DNA of 33,240 nt from Methylobacterium sp. J-067. Lineage in GTDB: Bacteria; Pseudomonadota; Alphaproteobacteria; Rhizobiales; Beijerinckiaceae. The DNA lies in assembly GCF_022829465.1 (NCBI RefSeq), contig NZ_JAKSXZ010000013.1, forward strand, positions 1 to 33,240, given 5' to 3'. The first letter of the stretch is position 1. Every line of letters begins with the position of its first letter. Both the position numbers and the translations under genes were made by a program. The notes beneath the pieces were generated by a model, which did no database searches, had not been told where the DNA came from, and saw nothing but the letters and a program-made list of their open reading frames with translations. This document shows, one piece after another, positions 27,081 to 33,240 of this stretch.

Positions 27081-28523
27081 TCAACCGCTGAAGATCGAGG
27101 TCATCACCTCGCCGTTGCGGTTGATGACGATCTCCCACGAGCTGGGCATGGTGCGGATCACCCGGTCGAGGTCCTTGGTATTGGCCATCGGCATGCCGTT
27201 GACCGCCACCACGACATCGCCCTTCTGTAGCCCGGCGCGGGCAGCGAAGGACCCCTCGTCCACGGACTCGACCGCGACGCCGTCCACCGTGAAGTCGACC
27301 TGCAGGTCCTCGGCGACGGCGGGGGAGGTGTTCACGAAGCTCGCTCCCAGGAAGGGCGAGCGGGTCTTCACCTTGAGCGAGTCGCGCGGGCGCGTCTCCG
27401 GGGCCGGGCCGAGCTTCACGTTCACCGTCTGGCGGCTCGTGCCGCGCTGGATGCCGAGCTTCGTGTGGCCCGTGATGCCCTTCAGGGCGAAGCGATAGCC
27501 GAAGGCCTCGGGATCATCCACCGCCTGCCCGTCCACCGACAGGATCAGGTCGCCGCGCTTCAGCCCGGCTTCCTCGGCAGGGCTCTTGGGCTGGAGGCTC
27601 GCCACCAGCACGCCGGTCGGATGGTCGAGCCCCATGCTGTCGGCGATGTCGGGCGAGACCGTCTGGACCCGCGCGCCGAGCCAGGGCCGGCGCACCACGG
27701 TCAGGCCGTCCTTGGCGGCCATGACCACCGCCTTCACCATGCTGACGGGGATGGCGAAGCCGATGCCGTGGCTGCCGCCGGACTGCGAATAGATCGCGGT
27801 GTTGATGCCGACCAGTTGACCCTGGAGGTTGACCAGGGCGCCGCCGGAATTGCCCGGATTGATCGCGGCGTCGGTCTGGATGAAGTACTGGTAGTCCGCC
27901 GAGCCGACCTGCGTGCGCGCCAGCGCCGAGACGATGCCCTGCGTCACCGTCTGGCCGACGCCGAACGGGTTGCCGATCGCCATCACGAAGTCGCCGACCT
28001 CCAGCTTGTCCGCGTCGCCGAACGGCATCGGGTTCAGCCCGGCCGGCGGCTCCTTGATACGCAGGACCGCGAGGTCGGTGCGGCTGTCGCGCAGGACGAT
28101 GGACGCCTCGAATTCCCGCCGGTCGGCCAGGGCGACGCGCACCTCGTTCATGTTGTCGATGACGTGGGCGTTGGTGATGACGAGCCCGGAGCCGTCCACC
28201 AGCACGCCGGAGCCGAGGGACTTCTGCGCCCGGTCGCCCCGGGGGCCGCGCCCGCCTTCCGGCTCGCCGAAGAAGCGGCGCATGAACTCCTCCATCGCGC
28301 TGGCGCGCGCGTTGGAGCGCTTGTCGACATGCGAGGCGTAGACGTTCACCACCGACGGCGCCGCCCGCTTCACCACCGGCGCGAAGGAGAGCTGAACCTC
28401 GCTCCGGCTCAGGGGCACCTGCTTGCCGGTGGTCTCCTGCGGCTCGGTCCGCGCCATCTGGGCGGAGGCGGTGCCGCCGAGGATCACGGCGAAGAGCACG
28501 GCAAGGGGCAGTCGGGTCGTCAT
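27081..28523 (-). CDS. DegP/DegQ-type periplasmic serine endoprotease (Do family)
   Basis: This is a periplasmic HtrA protease/chaperone for misfolded envelope proteins. The 480 residues start with a signal peptide (MTTRLPLAVLFAVILGG, cleavage near TASAQ). The protease domain has an intact triad: His120 in TNAHVI, Asp150 in SRTDLAVL and Ser226 in PGNSGGAL. The LA-loop-like stretch MEEFMRRFFGEPEGG is present. Two PDZ domains follow (about 285-370 and 385-475). The ATG at 28521-28523 has GGAG at 7 bases and starts the signal peptide; the frame stays open upstream to 28646, into the mucR-type gene. rarA follows after 52 bases and the MucR-type gene precedes it by 119 bases, all leftward. degP is a common member of envelope-stress regulons. 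Confidence 0.94.
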   Translation of the reverse strand: MTTRLPLAVLFAVILGGTASAQMARTEPQETTGKQVPLSRSEVQLSFAPVVKRAAPSVVNVYASHVDKRSNARASAMEEFMRRFFGEPEGGRGPRGDRAQKSLGSGVLVDGSGLVITNAHVIDNMNEVRVALADRREFEASIVLRDSRTDLAVLRIKEPPAGLNPMPFGDADKLEVGDFVMAIGNPFGVGQTVTQGIVSALARTQVGSADYQYFIQTDAAINPGNSGGALVNLQGQLVGINTAIYSQSGGSHGIGFAIPVSMVKAVVMAAKDGLTVVRRPWLGARVQTVSPDIADSMGLDHPTGVLVASLQPKSPAEEAGLKRGDLILSVDGQAVDDPEAFGYRFALKGITGHTKLGIQRGTSRQTVNVKLGPAPETRPRDSLKVKTRSPFLGASFVNTSPAVAEDLQVDFTVDGVAVESVDEGSFAARAGLQKGDVVVAVNGMPMANTKDLDRVIRTMPSSWEIVINRNGEVMTSIFSG

Positions 28524-28543
28524 GCGGGGCTCCGGATGCGGGC

Positions 28544-28571
28544 GCTCCCGCCGGCCGAGCCGGACGGGAGC
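28544..28571 (-). other. hairpin between mucR-type gene and degP-type gene
   Basis: On the leftward strand GCTCCCG-T-CCGG pairs with CCGG-CGGGAGC (28544-28554 with 28560-28571), an 11-bp stem with one bulge, 20 bases before the protease ATG. It could end mucR transcripts or shape the protease leader; there is no T-run. Confidence 0.4.
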
Positions 28572-28642
28572 CTTTGCAGGGAGCCTATCGGAGCCGATTA
28601 AGGCAGGCGCGCGACACCTTCGCCGATGCGCCGTGCTTTCCG

Positions 28643-29152
28643 TCACTCCACCGGCTTGCGCTTGAGGCGGCTACCGGCGACCGCCTGGGCCGCGATGGCC
28701 TGGGCCACGGCCGCCTGCGCACCGCTCTGGGCGCTGCTCTGTCCGGCGGGCACCCGGTGCATCTTGCCGAGGCCGAGGGCGCGGGCGAGCTCGGACCGGC
28801 GCTCGGAATAGGACGGCGAGGTCATCGGGTAGCTGGCATCGAGCCCCCACTTCGCGCGGTAGGCGTCCGGGGTCAGGCCATGCATCGCGAGGTGACGGCG
28901 CAGTGTCTTGTAGGGTTTGCCGTCTTCGAACGAAATCAGGAAATCCTTCGTGATCGAACGCTCGATTTCCTGTTGAGTCAGTTTCGGCGGAAGCTCGATA
29001 GGGCGACGCTTGCTCTCGACGTCCCACATCACGCGGTACACGCTGGTCAGAACTTCCGGGAGGTCTGACGGTTGGATGTGGTTGTTGCTGACATATGCCG
29101 TGACGACTTCGGCGGTCAGCGCCAACAAGCGATCATCGAACGTGGAAGACAT
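28643..29152 (-). CDS. MucR/Ros-family transcriptional regulator with degenerate zinc finger
   Basis: MucR-type proteins are global, oligomerising H-NS-like regulators of envelope, motility and virulence or symbiosis genes in Hyphomicrobiales. The 169 residues contain the N-terminal oligomerisation helices (RLLALTAEVVTAYVSNNHI) and the DNA-binding finger region ITKDFLISFEDGKPYKTLRRHL followed by GLTPDAYRAKWGL. At the zinc site, the canonical CX2CX9HX3H reads Ser74-x2-Asp77-x9-His87-x3-His91, so both cysteines are replaced. The Ala/Gln-rich C-terminal tail (AQAAVAQAIAAQAVAG) is low complexity. A promoter with CAATTAAC repeats over the -35 lies upstream, consistent with autoregulation. degP-type and rarA genes follow on the same strand. 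Confidence 0.92.
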   Translation of the reverse strand: MSSTFDDRLLALTAEVVTAYVSNNHIQPSDLPEVLTSVYRVMWDVESKRRPIELPPKLTQQEIERSITKDFLISFEDGKPYKTLRRHLAMHGLTPDAYRAKWGLDASYPMTSPSYSERRSELARALGLGKMHRVPAGQSSAQSGAQAAVAQAIAAQAVAGSRLKRKPVE

Positions 29153-29202
29153 CGTCTTGACCTATCTGGAGGAGTGATGACGTAAAAAGCACCATGCGTG
29201 GT

Positions 29203-29231
29203 TGTATAACCCTCTCGCGACCCGCACTCAA
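29203..29231 (-). promoter_or_regulatory. promoter of the mucR-type gene
   Basis: On the leftward strand TTGAGT (29231-29226) and TATACA (29208-29203) are separated by exactly 17 bases. Transcription would start near 29196, leaving a leader of about 44 bases that includes CTCCTCC (complement of 29168-29174) shortly before the start codon. Confidence 0.65.
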
Positions 29232-29236
29232 TTAAC
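29229..29236. repeat. CAATTAAC element overlapping the mucR-type -35
   Basis: CAATTAAC shares three bases with the -35 hexamer of the mucR-type promoter. An identical copy lies at 29274-29281, 45 bases away. MucR proteins bind AT-rich sites and repress their own genes in relatives; this pair is a natural candidate operator. Confidence 0.5.
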
Positions 29237-29273
29237 AGACGCGCTATTTCGGCGCCACAACCCATAATTCTGG

Positions 29274-29281
29274 CAATTAAC
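29274..29281. repeat. second CAATTAAC element
   Basis: This is an identical 8-base direct repeat of the element at 29229-29236, in the same orientation, upstream of the mucR-type promoter. The 45-base spacing is about four helical turns. Confidence 0.45.
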
Positions 29282-29526
29282 CACCCATGCATCGCCGTGA
29301 CGTGCCGTGTTCTCCGTATTCGTTGCGCAGAGGCGAACCATGTCTCGCCAAAGTCTTATCGGTGCTTCTCTGACCTATGTTGTGTGCAATAAGCTTTCGC
29401 AGCCGCACGACACAAAAACAGTCATGATGAAAAAAAGTTCATTGACCGTGGATGGGTTCAAGGCTTCACCGATGTGGTGAGGCCATCGCGTTGACAGGAC
29501 GGCCCGAGCCACGCGAACAAGGCTGC

Positions 29527-29799
29527 ATGTCGCAGACGCCCCATCGCCCGACCTCGCCGAGCGAGCGCCTCGCCCTCGCCGGCATCGCAGCCCTGACTGT
29601 CGTGACGGTGCTGATCGGCGCCCTGGCGCCGGGTGGGCATGGCCCCGCCCCCCGCGCCGTGGCGGACGACCCCACCTGCCTCGAATGGTCGGACGGCTGT
29701 CAGGTCTGCAAGCGCTGGCCCGACAGCGTCGCCTGTTCCCTGCCGGGCATCGCCTGCGAGCCCAGCGCGCAGCGCTGCCTGATCCGAGACGACGGGTGA
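29527..29799 (+). CDS. small membrane-anchored Cys-rich protein, function unknown
   Basis: I do not recognise this family. The 90-residue product has a short polar N-terminus (MSQTPHRPTSPSERLA) and one membrane helix (about 18-36, GIAALTVVTVLIGALAPGG). The outer segment carries six cysteines in 34 residues: CLEWSDGCQVCKRW, then AC, then AC and RCLI, suggesting a disulfide-knotted periplasmic domain. The frame is open back to 29452, but the ATG at 29527 gives the better membrane-protein start. Its TGA overlaps the GTG start of gluQ (GTGA at 29796-29799), so the two are translationally coupled; a functional link is not evident. Confidence 0.72.
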   Translation: MSQTPHRPTSPSERLALAGIAALTVVTVLIGALAPGGHGPAPRAVADDPTCLEWSDGCQVCKRWPDSVACSLPGIACEPSAQRCLIRDDG

Positions 29800-30650
29800 G
29801 CGGCCCATCGGCGATCCTGCGATTCGCGCCGAGCCCGAATGGCCGGCTGCATCTCGGCCATGCCTATTCCGCTTTGTTGAACGCCAAGATCGCCGGCGAC
29901 CTCGGCGGAACCTGCCGGTTGCGCATCGAGGATATCGATCCGGCCCGGTCCAAGCCCGAATTGACGGAGGCGATCCTCACCGATCTCGCCTGGATCGGCC
30001 TAGCCTACCCGGAACCGATCCGCCGCCAAGCGGCACATATGAATGAATATCGCGCAGTTCGTGATGGGCTCATCGGGGCCGGGTGGGCCTATGCGTGTTT
30101 TTGCTCACGCGGCGAGATCCGGGCGCGGGCGGCGGCGTGCGATCCGGACGGCGCGCCGCTCTACCCCGGAACCTGTCGCGACCTCGATCCCGCCGAGGCC
30201 GCCGCCCGGTGCGCGCGGGGCGAGCCGCATACGTGGCGGCTCGCCCTGTCGCGCGCCCTCCCCCAGGCGTTGAAGCAAGGGCCGCTGGGCTACGTCGCCT
30301 TCGACGGAGAGGGCGAGCGCTGGGTGCCGGCCGATCCGGCGCCCTGGGGCGACGCGGTGATCGCGCGCCGGGACGTGCCGACGAGCTACTACCTCGCCGT
30401 CGTCCATGACGATGCTCTGGAGGGCATCACCCACGTGGTGCGCGGCGCCGACCTCGAGGCGGCGACGAGCCTGCACGTGCTGCTGCAACGGCTCCTCGGC
30501 CTGCCGACGCCCCGCTATCACCATCACCCGCTGATCCAGGATGAGGAGGGGCGCAAGCTCGCCAAGTCGCGGGGTTCGCCGAGCCTCGCCTCCCTGCGGG
30601 ACGCGGGCCTGTCCGCCGGGGCGATCCGCGCACGGGTCGGCTTCGCCTGA
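29796..30650 (+). CDS. gluQ: glutamyl-Q tRNA(Asp) synthetase
   Basis: GluQ attaches glutamate to the queuosine base in the anticodon of tRNA-Asp. It has 284 residues, the short form lacking an anticodon-binding domain. RFAPSPNGRLHLGH (9-22) holds the HIGH-like motif, IEDIDPAR follows, the zinc ligands are Cys101, Cys103, Tyr123 and Cys127 (CxC...Y...C, typical of GluQ), and KLAKSRG is the KMSKS-like loop. The start is GTG at 29796-29798, overlapping the stop of the Cys-rich protein gene by 4 bases; the frame upstream of it is out-of-family sequence. It ends 6 bases before the M23 peptidase stop on the other strand. Its substrate depends on the queuosine pathway, to which queE at 1018-1650 belongs. 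Confidence 0.94.
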   Translation: MSGPSAILRFAPSPNGRLHLGHAYSALLNAKIAGDLGGTCRLRIEDIDPARSKPELTEAILTDLAWIGLAYPEPIRRQAAHMNEYRAVRDGLIGAGWAYACFCSRGEIRARAAACDPDGAPLYPGTCRDLDPAEAAARCARGEPHTWRLALSRALPQALKQGPLGYVAFDGEGERWVPADPAPWGDAVIARRDVPTSYYLAVVHDDALEGITHVVRGADLEAATSLHVLLQRLLGLPTPRYHHHPLIQDEEGRKLAKSRGSPSLASLRDAGLSAGAIRARVGFA

Positions 30651-30656
30651 GGGGGC

Positions 30657-32672
30657 CTACCGGATCGCGGCGTCGCGCTGGGCCAGGGCCGTGGCGCTCT
30701 TGGCCTTCTGCATCGTCGCCTCGATCTGCTCGCGCTGGCGCCGGAAATCGGCGAGCAGCCGCCCGTCCAACTCGCGCCCGCGCGGCACGCGGATCTTCAT
30801 CGGGTCCACGAAATGACCGTTGATGATCACCTCGTAATGGAGGTGGGCGCCGGTCGAGAGACCGGTCGAGCCGACATAGCCGATGATCTGGCCCTGGCGG
30901 ACGCGCACGCCTTCCGTGATGCCCCGCCCAAACCGCGACATGTGGTTGTAGGTCGTGACGTAGCCGTTGATGTGCTGCAACTCGACCCGGCGCCCGTAGC
31001 CGGAGGTCATCTCGGCGCGGATCACGAGGCCATTGCCGGCGGCCATGATCGGCGTGCCGATCGGGTTCGACCAATCGACGCCGGTATGCAGCTTGGCGTA
31101 GCCGAGCACCGGGTGGCGTCGGTAGCCGAACCCTGAGCGCATGATGCCGTCGGCGATGGGCTTGCGCAGGAGGAACTTCTTCAGCGAGCGCCCCTGGTCG
31201 TCGAGGTAATCGATCGAGCCGTCATCGGGCGATTGGAAGCGGAACACCTTGCGGGTTTCGCCGCCGAGGGTGAGCGCGGCATAGAGCAGGTCCGGCCGGT
31301 CGGCGCCGGAGCCTTCCTCATCATACGTATAGAAGACGTCGAGCCCGTCGCCGCTCTGCACCCGGCGCTGGAAATCGAGGTCGTAGCTGAACACCCGCAC
31401 GATGTCCTCGACGGTGGTGCGCGGGATGTCGTGCCGCCCCGCCGTCTCGTAGAGGCTCTGGTAGAGCCGGGGGCCGGAGCCCGAATCCTCGTCCTCCTCG
31501 TCGCTCGCATCCACCTGGGGCTGCACCTTCTGCCCGGAGATGTCCTCCGTCGGCGGGGCCACGGAGACGAAGGTGCCCCGGTCGTTGATCGCGGCGATGC
31601 CCTCGATGCCGTTCTCGCCATAGAGGACCACGCGGGTCACCTGCCGGGCGTTGGCCGGCTGGGCGCCGGGCGCGATCTGCACGCGCATCTGCTGACCCTC
31701 CGCCAGGGCGGAGGTCTTGGTTCGACCGCCGAGCGCCGCGACGATCCCGCGGATCTGCTCGTCGCTCGCGAGGCCGGTGCCCTTGAGCGTCGATTCGAGC
31801 GTCTCGCCCTTGGCGAGGGCGATGTCGCGCTCCTCCACGAGGGGCGGCTCGTTCGGCTTCAGGTCTGTCTTGGCGAGCTTGGTGACGTTCTCGGGGACGA
31901 CCAGCACTTCGATCGCCTTGAACGGGTTGTTCTCCTTGGGCGCCCCGTCGAGGGCACCGGCTGCCTGCTGCAGCGTGCGCGACAGCATGATCTGCGGCGC
32001 GATCGGGATGGTGGTCCGGCGCCCGGCTTCCGCCGCGAGACGCCGCTCCTCCTCGACCTGCGCGGCCACGTCGTCGTCGCTGAGGGCCGGGGCGGCGGGA
32101 TCGACCGCGAGCCCGACGAGGTCGCGCTTCACGACGGTGACCTCGGCGCCGGGGGCATCGCTGGCGGCGTCGGCGGCGCGCTCCTGCGGCTCGTCCGAGG
32201 CGAACTTCATCGGGTCGAAGCGCGGCAGGTCGGAGGCGTAGGTACCAACCGTCAGGGAGAGCGGGGTCGTGATCCGTACGAACGGCTTGGCCTTAATGAT
32301 CTCCCGGTCCCCGAGCCGCACCGTCACCGGGGCGCGGAAGCTCTGGCGCGCGGAGGCCACCATCGGGTTGCGCACGAGCCGGTCGCCCTTGTGCGCGACG
32401 TTGGCGCTGCCCTCGTTCGGCAGAAGGCGCGGCGCGATGCTCGGCTGATCGGGGATCGCCGCGTAGGAAAGGTCGCCCTGGATGGAGACGTGGAGCGCGG
32501 CGGCGATCAGCACCGCGCCGGTCAGGCCGGTCAGGGAACTGGCGCAAAGCCAGCGCAGGTTCACGGTGCGCCGGTCGACCTGCGTCGCCCCTGATCCGAA
32601 CAGATCGAGGGGAGCTTGGCCGCCCTGTGCGACGGGCAGCGCGCCGTCGATCCTGTATCGCTCGCGCTTCAC
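30657..32672 (-). CDS. M23-family peptidoglycan endopeptidase with N-terminal membrane anchor
   Basis: This is a cell-wall hydrolase of the lysostaphin/MepM type, 671 residues. A membrane helix at about 43-62 (LCASSLTGLTGAVLIAAALHV) anchors it to the inner membrane. A long linker with coiled, acidic stretches (DASDEEDEDSGSG) follows, and an OapA/LysM-like region (ALAKGETLESTLKGTGL) precedes the peptidase domain. Zinc ligands are visible as HTGVD (His529, Asp533) and HLH (His610, His612). The start is GTG at 32670-32672, supported by AGGA 7 bases upstream. It is divergent from the rRNA operon promoter and convergent with gluQ (6 bases between stops). Confidence 0.92.
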   Translation of the reverse strand: MKRERYRIDGALPVAQGGQAPLDLFGSGATQVDRRTVNLRWLCASSLTGLTGAVLIAAALHVSIQGDLSYAAIPDQPSIAPRLLPNEGSANVAHKGDRLVRNPMVASARQSFRAPVTVRLGDREIIKAKPFVRITTPLSLTVGTYASDLPRFDPMKFASDEPQERAADAASDAPGAEVTVVKRDLVGLAVDPAAPALSDDDVAAQVEEERRLAAEAGRRTTIPIAPQIMLSRTLQQAAGALDGAPKENNPFKAIEVLVVPENVTKLAKTDLKPNEPPLVEERDIALAKGETLESTLKGTGLASDEQIRGIVAALGGRTKTSALAEGQQMRVQIAPGAQPANARQVTRVVLYGENGIEGIAAINDRGTFVSVAPPTEDISGQKVQPQVDASDEEDEDSGSGPRLYQSLYETAGRHDIPRTTVEDIVRVFSYDLDFQRRVQSGDGLDVFYTYDEEGSGADRPDLLYAALTLGGETRKVFRFQSPDDGSIDYLDDQGRSLKKFLLRKPIADGIMRSGFGYRRHPVLGYAKLHTGVDWSNPIGTPIMAAGNGLVIRAEMTSGYGRRVELQHINGYVTTYNHMSRFGRGITEGVRVRQGQIIGYVGSTGLSTGAHLHYEVIINGHFVDPMKIRVPRGRELDGRLLADFRRQREQIEATMQKAKSATALAQRDAAIR

Positions 32673-32883
32673 TCGCTGGTCCTAAAGAGCCTTCACCGTC
32701 GGCGCGGTCGCGGCGGTCGCGGAAGGCGGCCGGACAGGGGTCGGCGGGTCGCCCCCCAGAGAGGAACCATGTCTAAGGACAGGATGTCGAGATTGAGGCG
32801 CGCGTCGCGCGTGAGCTCTCCCGCCGAATCCAGGATCGTTCCAGGGGCCGGGTCGATTTTTTCGGGTTCGGCGAAATTTGCGA
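32673..32883. other. non-coding region between M23 peptidase gene and rRNA promoter
   Basis: No gene is supported here. The region must hold the leftward promoter of the M23 peptidase and any upstream-activating (UP- or Fis-like) sequence of the rRNA promoter. The T/A-rich TTTTTTCGG...GAAATTTG at 32857-32881, just before the -35, would fit an UP-like element. Confidence 0.4.
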
Positions 32884-32912
32884 TTGACGGGCCAGGGGGC
32901 GATCCTTATACC
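32884..32912 (+). promoter_or_regulatory. strong promoter of an rRNA operon
   Basis: TTGACG (32884-32889), exactly 17 bases, then TATACC (32907-32912) is the best consensus promoter in the window, preceded by an A/T-rich block (GGCGAAATTTGCGA). It reads rightward into the leader with the boxA element, so I assign it to the ribosomal RNA operon beyond the right edge. Confidence 0.7.
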
Positions 32913-32918
32913 CCTGTT

Positions 32919-33240
32919 CATCGGCGCCGGCCGCGGAAGCGGACCGGTTGACGACGCACCTTCTGAACATCGCGGCAGGGTTGGCCGGCGAATGCCGGGC
33001 ACGCTGCCGTTTTTGTCCTCTTGGTGTAGGGTCATCCAGGTCTACCGGCGATCAGCTCTTTGACATTGTGATATGAGGAAGGGAGACGCGGACGGCGTGC
33101 TCGACTGTCCTTGCGGATCTGGCTTTTGCTGGATCGTGAGAGACGAGACGCTGATCTGTTGGATCTCCTTTTGAGCTCACCGGACCTTTCGCTGTGAAGC
33201 GATTGCGTTCGATGTGAGGCTCCGTCTGAGATTTATACGT
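32919..33240 (+). other. rRNA operon leader (16S gene expected just beyond window)
   Basis: This stretch has no open reading frame of interest and ends at the window edge. It contains GCTCTTTGACATTGTGATAT, then GAGGAAGGGAGACGCGGAC, which is very like the segment preceding 16S rRNA genes in Hyphomicrobiales (CTCTTTGACATTG followed by a GAGAAACGTGGGCGGC-type block). The 16S start (AGAGTTTGATC) is not yet reached at base 33240. The leader is at least 320 bases and should include the RNase III processing arm. Confidence 0.72.
33054..33065 (+). promoter_or_regulatory. boxA antitermination element of the rRNA leader
   Basis: AGCTCTTTGACA matches the rRNA boxA consensus TGCTCTTTAACA at 10 of 12 positions. 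boxA in the nascent RNA binds NusB/NusE and prevents Rho termination in rRNA operons. Its position about 140 bases after the promoter start fits. Confidence 0.7.

Larger units (their letters stand above)
29153..29526. other. 374-base AT-rich intergenic region, mucR-type gene to small membrane protein
   Basis: This is the least GC-rich stretch of the window, with A-tracts (AAAAAAAG near 29430) and many T/A-rich blocks, as expected for DNA bound by H-NS-like MucR. It contains the leftward mucR-type promoter, two CAATTAAC copies, an 8-base repeat TGACCTAT (29158-29165 and 29371-29378) and, on the + strand, an 18-codon frame at 29424-29480 without a ribosome site. A promoter for the rightward gene at 29527 must lie here but no clear -35/-10 pair was found. 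Confidence 0.55.

Noticed and set aside
29168..29185. Perfect GGAGGAG followed by GTG ATG ACG TAA on the + strand, a minimal frame
   Set aside because: No rightward promoter is seen before it and the bases are explained as the CTCCTCC element in the leftward mucR-type leader.
29424..29480. 18-codon frame (MMKKSSLTVDG...) that could be a leader peptide
   Set aside because: No ribosome site precedes it, no attenuator hairpin follows and it has no amino-acid run; probably chance in an AT-rich region.

Overview
The window is about 33 kb of very GC-rich (roughly 70%) chromosomal DNA from an alphaproteobacterium, most likely a Methylobacterium/Methylorubrum-type member of Hyphomicrobiales. The evidence is a MucR/Ros-type regulator, a DUF1127 peptide, a GCG/CRPN-type small secreted protein, TrmFO, a GluQ with its usual motifs, an Nth/HPr/TamAB arrangement and alphaproteobacterial-style UvrA. 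The species assignment is inference. I see no insertion sequence, prophage, CRISPR array or tRNA gene. This is mostly core genome, with several interesting small elements between genes.

Left part (1-5,600): a leftward group, queE then rfbC then rfbB (cut by the window edge), joins 7-deazaguanine synthesis to dTDP-rhamnose synthesis. Divergent from it is a rightward run: a D,D-carboxypeptidase with a long Ala/Lys tail, a CobW/COG0523 GTPase, a 78-residue unknown and nth. Centre-left (5,586-15,018): a leftward series of HPr (ptsH), tamB and tamA (TGATG-coupled outer-membrane assembly module), then a NIT-domain chemoreceptor and an HxlR-type regulator. The regulator is divergent from an MDR-family oxidoreductase across a 97-bp gap containing a perfect 8-bp palindrome. 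An MFS carrier follows.

Centre-right (17,300-25,700): uvrA has a 74-residue basic N-terminal extension and a LexA-like GTAC-N7-GTTC site upstream. It is followed by an abundant-looking outer-membrane channel-like protein with tandem terminators, a cytoplasmic HtrA-like protein that has lost all three catalytic residues, a Gly/Tyr/Pro-rich secreted peptide, and a 48-codon DUF1127 gene. The DUF1127 leader carries a strong hairpin whose loop reproduces the 3' end of 16S rRNA (anti-Shine-Dalgarno). trmFO follows and may be leaderless.

Right part (25,700-33,240): leftward rarA, a catalytically complete DegP-type protease and a MucR-like regulator with degenerate zinc ligands. The MucR promoter has a repeated CAATTAAC element over its -35. 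Then come a small Cys-rich membrane protein translationally overlapping gluQ, an M23 cell-wall peptidase reading leftward, and, diverging from it, a strong promoter (TTGACG-N17-TATACC) with a boxA-like element. These last two mark the start of a ribosomal RNA operon whose 16S gene should begin just beyond the window.

The most promising lead is the DUF1127 locus with its anti-Shine-Dalgarno hairpin. It resembles the CcaF1/CcsR ('cuckoo') arrangement known from other alphaproteobacteria, but the hairpin lies in the 5' leader.
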